Below, piece by piece: positions 8,901 to 14,781 of a stretch of DNA of 25,854 nucleotides. Position 1 is the first letter of the stretch, and every line of letters starts with the position of its first letter. Made by a program: the position numbers and the translations under genes. The notes under the pieces are model-generated. The model was not told where the DNA came from. It worked only from the letters and a program-made list of their open reading frames with translations, and did no database searches. This stretch comes from JAXGPP01 sp964436865 (GTDB lineage Bacteria; Planctomycetota; Planctomycetia; Pirellulales; Thermoguttaceae), in assembly GCA_964436865.1 (NCBI GenBank), contig CAYTFK010000062.1, positions 1 through 25,854 on the forward strand, in the 5' to 3' direction.

Positions 8901-9528
8901 ATCGCACAGCCGGACGCCGGCCCACGAAGACAGGGGACTGGTTCTGGCCGGCGAGCCGAGGACGATCGCTCCGCCGCCGTGGGGAGACGAAAGCGTCAGC
9001 TTCCCGCGGTTCGTGCAACCAGTGCTCGACCGCTATTGCGGCGAATGCCACCAGGGCAGCGGCGAAGGCCGAACGGCGCTCGATCTTACCGATCGGCCGG
9101 GCTTCCTGATCTTCTCCGAGCCCTACATGATCCTCACCGGGCGGCCGACGTGGGGCGCCCCATACCAGAGACCGGCCGATCCGCCGCCGGGTTTCGGCAT
9201 TGCCGACACGATCCTCGTCGAAGGCTACTCGACGGTCGACCCCCAGGCTTACATCACCCCGCGGCCGATGACCGCCCTTTCGTATCGCAGCCGCCTCGTG
9301 GAAATCGCTTCCAGCGGCGAACATTACGACGTGAAGGTCGATCCCGTGAGCCTGGCGCGACTCATTGCCTGGGTCGACACGATGTGCCCCTACCGCGGAA
9401 GTGAGGAGATCCGCGAGATCGACGATCCCGAGTTCCAGGGCGTCGACTGGCTCGCCGTCCGCCCCCGCATCAAGACCGCGCCGACGATCGTCCGGCCCGG
9501 CCCGGTCGATGTCGAGCAAGAGCAGTAG
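5935..9528 (+). CDS. Secreted LamG / beta-propeller / hydrazine-synthase-alpha-like dihaem c-type protein
   Basis: A 1197-residue protein with an N-terminal signal (to about residue 27). Residues about 38-235 form a LamG/concanavalin-like lectin domain (IAAWSFED start, IDELVIYRAALAADEV end). A helical linker (about 236-500) leads into a TolB/WD40-like propeller region (about 509-960) with repeats such as LYEVNLDGTDLVQLTDG and LWTINPDGT. This architecture resembles the middle domain of hydrazine synthase alpha. Two haem c motifs follow: C984-L-G-C987-H988 and C1035-G-E-C1038-H1039. The end reads VDTMCPYRG. AAGGAGA precedes the ATG, and the gene probably shares the promoter at 3232. Related proteins are common in planctomycetes that do not perform anammox, so a hydrazine-synthase role is not implied. 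The LamG domain and neighbours suggest redox chemistry on a glycan in the periplasm, which is inference. Confidence 0.8.
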   Translation: MAGRAFQCFLGWAICLALAADVSQADPSATNGDRRIAAWSFEDSAAGRFEDASGNGYHASFEPSSSAVAPAEGLFGQAVAFSGNHLVRVAGPEFGKLPQIALTAWVLPRELGSYREIFRKEDGDRRVLFSFQHDGTILSLGLNIGGYIECDAPLDSAQVLDGAWHHCAATFDGRVMRVFFDGREIGALERPGEITAGGPAPGCIGSSNGGECFQGQIDELVIYRAALAADEVAAEYRRGVESLERMAREIQSRVGAIYAAGPSLAETLAQTRKKADDEGVTIDRALAGALATRMKAEFPTEYEEFVRFTAGPVEYLIARGNDFNHREAARLVELLVEYKPLTAEQKARQTADQMRRWDEAEAIRARVDNLVAQGDQATWSPEWIALMLEAGRRIQFRPHVSEAVAPYIRPEPSVARNRTAAEAAEILRNDWLHQADGHPTRERIAREIAWTRELAGRISSQHPGRIDFARELAELAGIETRLAAIGEEDAGLYCEVRRIKRAIALANPAVDFNRILLVDMPYPQGSEWRHETRHRLGYMAVPGGRLLVLEGLAPDGNLRQLAPQAPLDGSFWRPDLSYDAQKVLFCFKPHNEKSFHLYEVNLDGTDLVQLTDGPYDDLDPIYLPDDRHIIFSTTRAHTYVRCMPPTNAFVLARCDRDGKNVYLISSNNEPDYLPSVMNDGRVIYTRWEYTDKPLWRAQKLWTINPDGTQVSTFWGNQSVWPDLLKDARAIPGSRRVMFTGSAHHDWFSGSVGIIDPDDGFNFPDGLTKVTADVPWPESGNGPVDPVESASYHASGAYRGYYSPYPLSEQDFLVSAERNGKFVLYLMDVQGNRELIYEGANNVFHAIPIRPRPKPPLIADRVAWPGKAERLAPQEGVIFSSNVYHGAPPELAGKARFLRILNIEPKTYTYWYKRPYISTGPVVSAVQSDGVKRILGTVPIEADGSVAFRAPAGISLHFQLLDENERALQTMRSFVGIMPGERRGCLGCHESHSRTPAHEDRGLVLAGEPRTIAPPPWGDESVSFPRFVQPVLDRYCGECHQGSGEGRTALDLTDRPGFLIFSEPYMILTGRPTWGAPYQRPADPPPGFGIADTILVEGYSTVDPQAYITPRPMTALSYRSRLVEIASSGEHYDVKVDPVSLARLIAWVDTMCPYRGSEEIREIDDPEFQGVDWLAVRPRIKTAPTIVRPGPVDVEQEQ

Positions 9529-10156
9529 GGAAGCCGCACCCCGCCGGTCGTCCTCCCCCCGCACTCGGTTTTGGCTTGCGTTTGGACCTCACCCCCTCCA
9601 GAATTCTTCGAGAAAGCGGCCGGATTTTGGCTTGACAAGAATACATGAACACAAGTATATTACATGAAGCCGCGACGCACCATCCGTCCGCCGGCGCGGG
9701 GCCGCCCGATGAGTCGGATGCTGTCCGTGTTCGCTCTTTTACAATTCGACACATTCACTACGGTCCGCTCTGCGGTTCCCTGCGCTCATTGCCTGCGCGC
9801 ACGGCTGAGTTGCTCGCGGGCAAGGAAGGGCGAAATCCCCGACCAGACCACACCCCTCTGGGAACTTCAACACCGCAGCCATTGGGGTGGAAGCACTTGC
9901 GGCTCGCAGCCTCGCCCGAAAGCCGCGGCCAGCTTGCACTTGCCGCCGCCGGCCGCGACGGAGTCAACCGAAACACCCCTTAAAGGCGTTTCGCTTCGCG
10001 CCCTCGGAAGCCGCTTCAAGCCGGCGAATCGTCTCTGCTCGGCATCCCGAATTCCCCAGATTGCCGCTTGCCGGGCATTCCGGATCGCCCAATGCAACCG
10101 TCCGCGAACTGTTTTCCAGGAGGAGCAGTGCCCACGCACGAGGCTCCCGATGCCGC
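9529..10156. other. Long non-coding stretch before metK
   Basis: I find no convincing gene here in either direction. The open frames are Arg/Pro/Ser-rich, lack start signals and show no family motifs. No clear terminator for the upstream dihaem gene is visible. The stretch contains the orphan promoter-like element at 9632-9668. It also holds an imperfect hairpin at about 9971-9993, better on the minus strand as GAAACGCC pairing with GGGTGTTTC. I see no RNA gene that I recognise. Confidence 0.6.
9632..9668 (+). promoter_or_regulatory. Orphan near-consensus promoter with embedded inverted and direct repeats
   Basis: A perfect TTGACA (9632-9637), an 18-base spacer and TATATT (9656-9661) form the strongest promoter-like match in the window. 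Within it lies an imperfect inverted repeat, ATACaTG....CAaGTAT (9641-9658). An exact direct repeat, TACATGAA, occurs at 9642-9649 and 9661-9668, 19 bases apart. This arrangement is typical of a repressor-controlled promoter. No credible gene follows for almost 600 bases, except a frame opening at 9664 whose first residues are basic (MKPRRTIRPPARGRP). Confidence 0.5.
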
Positions 10157-10186
10157 TTGCGGCAGGCGGGGGTGGGTGCCTATAAT
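10157..10186 (+). promoter_or_regulatory. Putative metK promoter
   Basis: TTGCGG (10157-10162), an 18-base spacer and a perfect TATAAT (10181-10186) lie 64 bases before the GTG start at 10251. The implied leader is short (about 55-60 bases), and I see no riboswitch-like fold or T run in it. Confidence 0.65.
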
Positions 10187-10250
10187 GCCCGTTTCGGCGG
10201 GCTTACCGACCGATCGCCGAGTTCTTGATCCTGCTTTAGGAGGCATATCC

Positions 10251-11420
10251 GTGGCGAAGGGGAAGTATCTGTTCACCAGTGAAGCAGTCAGCATGGGGCA
10301 CCCGGACAAGCTCGCCGATCAGATCTCTGACGGCGTGCTCGACGCCCTCCTGGCGGAGGATTCGGCCAGCCGTGTGGCCTGTGAGACGCTGGTGACTACG
10401 GGAATGGCCTTCATCGCCGGCGAAATCACGACCAAGGCGGTAGTCAATTACACCGACGTGGTTCGCGATGCGATCTCCAAGGCAGGTTACACCGACGATG
10501 AGATGGGGATCAACGCCCGGACCTGCGCGGTGATGGTCGCCCTCGACCGCCAAAGCCCCGACATCGCCATGGGCGTCGACGCCAACACCGGGGCCGGCAA
10601 GGACATCGGCGCTGGCGATCAGGGCCTGATGTTCGGCTACGCGATCGACCACACCCCCGAGTTGATGCCGCTGCCCATCGCCCTGGCCCACCGCATCACC
10701 AACCGCCTGACGGCGCTCCGCCAGGCCGGAGACGTGGTTTGGGTGCGCCCGGACAGCAAGAGCCAGGTGACCGTCGAGTTCGACGGCGACCGGCCCGTGC
10801 GGATCGACACGGTGGTGGTTTCCACGCAGCATGCCCCGGAAGTGAGCCACAGCGAGATCCGTGAGTATGTGATTGAAAACGTCGTCAAGCCGATGCTCCC
10901 CGAAGAGCTTGTCAACGGCGACATCAAGTACCACATCAACCCCACGGGGCGTTTCGTGACCGGTGGACCGCACGGCGATTGCGGTCTGACCGGGCGGAAG
11001 ATCATTGTCGACACCTATGGTGGGTGGGCCCGTCACGGCGGTGGGGCGTTCAGCGGCAAGGACCCGACCAAAGTGGATCGCAGCGCGGCCTACATGGCAC
11101 GGCACGTGGCGAAGAACATCGTCGCCGCCAAGCTGGCCCAACGTTGCGAAGTGCAGTTGGCCTACGCCATCGGCGTGGCCGAGCCGGTGAGCATCTACGT
11201 CGACACCGAAGGCACCAGCCGCATCGACGAGGCGAAGCTCTGCAAGTTGGTGCGGGATGTCTTCCCCCTGACGCCGCGAGGAATCATTGAATACCTGAAC
11301 CTCCGCCGCCCGATCTATCGCCTGACGGCGGCCGGCGGCCATTTCGGCCGCTGCGAACCCGAGTTCACGTGGGAGAGCGTCCACCGCGCGTCGGAATTGG
11401 CTGCCGCGGCGGGCGTGTGA
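10251..11420 (+). CDS. metK: S-adenosylmethionine synthetase
   Basis: A 389-residue cytoplasmic enzyme that makes S-adenosylmethionine from ATP and methionine. The start is GTG at 10251, with a perfect AGGAGG (10238-10243) seven bases upstream. The protein then begins MAKGKYLFTSEAVSMGHPDK. Family signatures are present: GHPDK near the N-terminus (ATP binding), GAGDQG, and the glycine-rich GGGAFSGKD loop. Length agrees with the family (about 385-400). In-frame upstream starts exist at 10128 and 10185, but the first lies before the promoter and the second overlaps the -10 box, so they are not used. A membrane protein gene follows after 16 bases, suggesting cotranscription. This is the best-identified gene in the window. 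Confidence 0.98.
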   Translation: MAKGKYLFTSEAVSMGHPDKLADQISDGVLDALLAEDSASRVACETLVTTGMAFIAGEITTKAVVNYTDVVRDAISKAGYTDDEMGINARTCAVMVALDRQSPDIAMGVDANTGAGKDIGAGDQGLMFGYAIDHTPELMPLPIALAHRITNRLTALRQAGDVVWVRPDSKSQVTVEFDGDRPVRIDTVVVSTQHAPEVSHSEIREYVIENVVKPMLPEELVNGDIKYHINPTGRFVTGGPHGDCGLTGRKIIVDTYGGWARHGGGAFSGKDPTKVDRSAAYMARHVAKNIVAAKLAQRCEVQLAYAIGVAEPVSIYVDTEGTSRIDEAKLCKLVRDVFPLTPRGIIEYLNLRRPIYRLTAAGGHFGRCEPEFTWESVHRASELAAAAGV

Positions 11421-11436
11421 TTGCCCGAGCAGACGC

Positions 11437-12276
11437 ATGACCTCGACCCTCGTCACCAGCCGGCAGGTGGAAGCTTGCGCCGGCGGGCGCGACGAGCTCG
11501 GGCGGTTCGCACGTTCGGCACGGATCGTTCTGGCAATGGCGATGGCCCTTGTCGCCGTGGTATTGGCCTGGCGGCGAATGGCCGGGGCGCTGGTCGAACC
11601 ACTCCCCGCTCCGGTGTTCCTCGGAATGACGATACTGGTGCTTGCGGCGGCCGCGACGCGCCGAGCGAGAACTCGAGAGTCGCTCAGCCAGCGCCCGTTG
11701 CGCATTGTGGGTGCCGACGTCACCGTGTCAACCTCGGCCGTCGTCCTGCTGGTGTCGCTTTCGCTGCCCGGAACATCAGTCGTGGCACTTGGCCTGGCCT
11801 GTCTGGCGCTGGTCGTCGAGGAAGCGTGGACCTGGTGGCCGGCCGGAATCCGGTTTCGCCGGCCGCCGGCCGAAACCGATCCGGCGCCGCAACCGGTGGC
11901 GACACCCGAGTCGCCCGCAGCCCCGCCAGCACCACCTTCGAGCGGATCAAGTCTTGCCGTCCCCCAGGAGAACGTGAGCCAGCAACTCGCGCGCGGCCGC
12001 ACGGCCGACGGCCGCGAGTGGATCAGCGGCTGGCTCCGCGTCGCTCTGGCGGCCGGGCAGCGAATCGCCCACGTGCACGTGGCCTTCTGCCCGCCGCTGG
12101 CTCGTGCACCGTCGGCCCGATTAGAGCCCAAAGACGCGCCGCCGATGGAAGTCCGGGCGTCGCAGGTGCTGCCGTTTGGCGCCCGATTCGACCTGAAGCT
12201 GGCGCAACCCGCTGAAAAGCCGCTGGACATCTTGTTGGAGTTTCGCGCCGAGACCGAGTCGGCAACTGAAAGGTAG
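11437..12276 (+). CDS. Four-helix membrane protein with soluble C-terminal domain, unknown function
   Basis: I do not recognise a named family. The 279-residue protein has hydrophobic segments at about 29-45, 58-74, 98-110 and 114-128. A Pro/Ala-rich linker follows (about 143-176). A soluble beta-rich domain (about 180-270) begins VSQQLARGRTADGREWISGWLR and contains alternating hydrophobics such as IAHVHVAFCPP and DILLEFRAE. No catalytic motif is visible. The gene starts 16 bases after metK with a weak ribosome-binding site and ends 42 bases before the glycosyltransferase, so it is probably in the same operon. That context allows a link to glycan assembly, but this is only inference from position. 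Confidence 0.75.
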   Translation: MTSTLVTSRQVEACAGGRDELGRFARSARIVLAMAMALVAVVLAWRRMAGALVEPLPAPVFLGMTILVLAAAATRRARTRESLSQRPLRIVGADVTVSTSAVVLLVSLSLPGTSVVALGLACLALVVEEAWTWWPAGIRFRRPPAETDPAPQPVATPESPAAPPAPPSSGSSLAVPQENVSQQLARGRTADGREWISGWLRVALAAGQRIAHVHVAFCPPLARAPSARLEPKDAPPMEVRASQVLPFGARFDLKLAQPAEKPLDILLEFRAETESATER

Positions 12277-12318
12277 CCCGTAAAGCTGTGGCGATCTCGT
12301 CCATTGCGGACGGGCGGA

Positions 12319-13509
12319 ATGGCAGTGGTAAGGATGCGAATCTGCCTGTACACCGAGACAGCGTTGCCCATGCTGGGTGGCCAGGAACTGGTCGTCGACG
12401 GCCTCGCCCGGCAGTTCATCGAGCTTGGACATCACCCTGTCGTCGTGGCTCCGCCGCCGCGCGGTTCGTGGTGGGCTCGCGACCGGTCGCTTCCTTATCA
12501 GGTCGTCCGGCAACCCAAGTTCGTCTCAACGCGTTGGTTTCTCGATGCCTACGCCTGGCTGATGGGATGCGTCCAGCGGCGATACCAGTTTGATGTCGTG
12601 CACTGCCACAGCGTCTATCCCACGGGTTACGTGGCGGCACGCTCGGCGGCGCTTGCGCGATTGCCGGTGGTTATCACCAGCCACGGTGGCGACGTCTGCC
12701 CGACGAGCCGGTTGCTCAGGAAACCGTCGCTTCCCGCCCGGTTTGCTTACGCTCTGCAACACGCCGACGCCCTGGTGGCGATCAGCCAGTTCACCGCCGC
12801 GCGGTTTGGCGAACTCTGCTCACAACCGGCGCGAATCGTCGCCATCCCCAATGGCATCGACGTCGCCGGCTTGCGGGCGCCGGCCCCGCGACCGCCCGAA
12901 CTCGATACGGCGATCCGCCCCGGTGAGTACTTCCTGTTTCTCGGTCGCGTCGTGGCCCGCAAGGGAATCGGTCTGCTGCTCGACGCCTGGACCGAACGCC
13001 AGATTCCGCATCATCTGGTGGTTGCCGGAGACGGCCCAGACCTGACCGCGTTTCGTGAACAGGCAGCAGCCCGAGGCCTTGGTGATCGGGTGACCTTTGT
13101 GGGGCGGGCCGAGGGCGCACTCAAGATCCATCTATTGCAGAACACCCTGGCGACGGTTGTGCCCTCACGTATCTCGGAAGGGTTGCCGGTAGTCGTGCTC
13201 GAAAGCTATGCCGCCGGACGGCCGGTCATTGCCACGCGAGTACCCGGCTTGGAGGAGATCGTTGAGGACAATCGAACCGGTCGCCTCGTGCCGGCCGACT
13301 CGCCGGTGGCGCTCAGCGAAGCCCTATTGTGGGCAACAGAGAACCGGGCCCGGTTGGCCGAGATGGGCCGGGAGGCCCAAAAGCGGGCCGACCGCTACGA
13401 TTGGCCGACTGTAGCCGCCGAGCACTTGGCGCTTTACGAGGAACTGATCGCCCGAAAGACCCTCCGGGCGAATTCTGAGCCCGATGGGAAGCACGGTGGC
13501 TCGGCGTAG
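12319..13509 (+). CDS. Family-4 glycosyltransferase (GT-B fold)
   Basis: About 396 residues. The N-terminal Rossmann-like half begins RICLYTETALPMLGGQELVV, with the glycine-rich GGQE acceptor-side loop, and later has VVITSHGGDVCPTSR. The C-terminal donor half begins near FLFLGRVVARKGIGLLLDAW. It carries the EX7E signature, E287-GLPVVVL-E295, followed by GRPVIATRVPGLEEIVEDNRTGRLV, the usual nucleotide-sugar site of GT4. The start is uncertain: ATG 12319 is used here, while ATG 12334 gives the more typical N-terminus MRICLY. Neither has a strong ribosome-binding site. The enzyme should add a sugar from a nucleotide donor in polysaccharide or lipopolysaccharide synthesis. It is convergent with a sulfotransferase gene only four bases away. 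Confidence 0.9.
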   Translation: MAVVRMRICLYTETALPMLGGQELVVDGLARQFIELGHHPVVVAPPPRGSWWARDRSLPYQVVRQPKFVSTRWFLDAYAWLMGCVQRRYQFDVVHCHSVYPTGYVAARSAALARLPVVITSHGGDVCPTSRLLRKPSLPARFAYALQHADALVAISQFTAARFGELCSQPARIVAIPNGIDVAGLRAPAPRPPELDTAIRPGEYFLFLGRVVARKGIGLLLDAWTERQIPHHLVVAGDGPDLTAFREQAAARGLGDRVTFVGRAEGALKIHLLQNTLATVVPSRISEGLPVVVLESYAAGRPVIATRVPGLEEIVEDNRTGRLVPADSPVALSEALLWATENRARLAEMGREAQKRADRYDWPTVAAEHLALYEELIARKTLRANSEPDGKHGGSA

Positions 13510-13519
13510 CGGCCTACGC
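13504..13519. terminator. Palindrome carrying both stop codons of a convergent gene pair
   Basis: GCGTAG-CGGC-CTACGC is a perfect 6-bp stem with a four-base loop. The left arm contains the TAG stop of the glycosyltransferase. The right arm contains, on the other strand, the TAG stop of the sulfotransferase. There is no good T run on either side, so a termination role is possible but weakly supported. Confidence 0.4.
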
Positions 13520-14380
13520 GGCCCGTTTCCACGAGCGCCGATCGATCAGCTTCTGGTAGGGGACCCCCAGGCGAGACAACAGCCAGCGGACGGGTTTGCG
13601 TTTTGTTTCCCAGTCGTAGCGGCGGGTGGCCCTGAATGTGGGGGTGGAGTCAGCGATCGAGGTTGCCAGCATCTCTGCCGAACGAAGCACGAGCGGGTAG
13701 CCATTCTCGATGTTGAACTGGCGAAACTCCCGTTGCAGCCAGTCGAGATCCCCCGGAGGGATCGTGGGCGACTGGGACCGCTTCCGGCCACGGGCAAGCG
13801 TCTCGAGCAGGCCCTCGCCGCAGGTTGAGCGGAAGGTTTCGTTTCCCCACTGGGCGTCGGCAATGTCTTCCGTCCGCTTCGGCCAGCGGAGCATTGAGTC
13901 GTCCCACTGCAGATTCAGGTGACGGCACACGTTCTCCAGCGTCCGCTGAGGCTCTTCAACGAGCGACTCGTAGCGGATCGTGGCCCAGCCCCGGCGGAGG
14001 GCCGTTTGCCAGTCTTCGACAAACCGCCGAATTCGCAACCGCAGGGGCGGATCCTCGGCCGTCAAACCGTTGCGGGCATAGGGCTTTGTGAGCAGCGATG
14101 CCCACACGCGGCGAAGATCGCGTATCACCAGCAGCGGCCTGACATCCCAACCGTCGTCCCGGTAATAATCGACAAGCTCGCTGAGCCGGAAACAACTGAG
14201 CGTCGTCTTGTACCAGATCAGGGGCCGGCCGATCGCCGGATCGATTTGCGGCAAAAGGTCGTTGTCCGCGTCGAGAATCCCGTCCATGTCCCGGCGCTGC
14301 AGGAAACACCAGGAAATCAGGGTCGACCCGCTGCTCTGCAACCCGCCGCAGAGATACAACGATGCACCCCGACGACCCAT
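13514..14380 (-). CDS. Sulfotransferase family protein
   Basis: A 288-residue cytoplasmic protein. The N-terminal loop GGLQSSGSTLISW (residues 12-24) fits the 5'-phosphosulfate-binding loop of PAPS-dependent sulfotransferases. VIRDLRRVWASLL (about 85-97), with R87 and S95, fits the 3'-phosphate-binding motif. A later segment, WATIRYESLVEEPQRTLENVCRHL, is typical of the family, and the length is normal. The ATG at 14380 is preceded by a strong AGGAGGT, which decides against upstream starts. The enzyme should transfer sulfate from PAPS to a glycan or lipid acceptor. The neighbouring glycosyltransferase suggests a surface polysaccharide, but the acceptor is not shown. Confidence 0.85.
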   Translation of the reverse strand: MGRRGASLYLCGGLQSSGSTLISWCFLQRRDMDGILDADNDLLPQIDPAIGRPLIWYKTTLSCFRLSELVDYYRDDGWDVRPLLVIRDLRRVWASLLTKPYARNGLTAEDPPLRLRIRRFVEDWQTALRRGWATIRYESLVEEPQRTLENVCRHLNLQWDDSMLRWPKRTEDIADAQWGNETFRSTCGEGLLETLARGRKRSQSPTIPPGDLDWLQREFRQFNIENGYPLVLRSAEMLATSIADSTPTFRATRRYDWETKRKPVRWLLSRLGVPYQKLIDRRSWKRAA

Positions 14381-14697
14381 GACACCTCCTCCGCGCCGCA
14401 ATCGTTAGCCCGGTGGAAAACTCGTTGTCCCCGGGCGCTATCGGCGTGCCGCGGGGCGGCACTGGAAGGACTTCGTAACAACCGTACCGGACGCCCCAGA
14501 TTGCGCAGCCGGCCCCTGAGCCCGCCGCCGTCCACGAGGCAGCCGGGTGATCCGATTGCGGAGACGCGAGCGCGACGGGCCGGTAGGGTAGCGAACTACC
14601 GCCGGACGTGGCCCCCATGTTGGTGCCGTCGCGACGGTTACCTCGCGCCGGACGGCTCCCAGGCCCGCATCGGCTGTGGTGCTCGTCAGCAGCGCGG
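14381..14697. other. Non-coding stretch between sulfotransferase and GEVED gene
   Basis: No gene is supported here. The stretch contains an inverted repeat GCCCGG/CCGGGC (14408-14413 with 14431-14436). It also holds a perfect hairpin, GGTAG-CGAA-CTACC (14587-14600). It separates the divergent starts of the sulfotransferase (14380) and the GEVED protein (14782). Confidence 0.5.
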
Positions 14698-14726
14698 TTG
14701 TCGCCGCGGCGCGCGGCGGGTATCAT
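14698..14726 (+). promoter_or_regulatory. Putative promoter of the GEVED-repeat protein gene
   Basis: TTGTCG (14698-14703), a 17-base spacer and TATCAT (14721-14726) lie 55 bases upstream of the ATG at 14782. A GGAG (14769-14772) provides the ribosome-binding site. Confidence 0.55.
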
Positions 14727-14781
14727 CCATCGGTTGGCGACCCAGGGCAAGAACAGGCAAGTCTGAACGGAGTACGATGCG

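Noticed and set aside
9664..10185. 173-codon open frame after the orphan promoter
   Set aside because: No family motif beyond the first basic residues, and an Arg/Ser/Pro-rich random-looking translation. The start also lies too close to the -10 box to be read from that promoter.
10128..10250. Longer metK start at GTG 10128 with a good AGGAGG upstream
   Set aside because: It would add 41 residues absent from the family and would span the TATAAT box. The GTG at 10251 has a perfect ribosome-binding site and a normal N-terminus.
10236..12419. 727-codon minus-strand open frame opposite metK and its neighbour
   Set aside because: It is antisense to an unmistakable metK and has a low-complexity His/Arg/Val-rich translation, as expected for a shadow frame in high-GC DNA.
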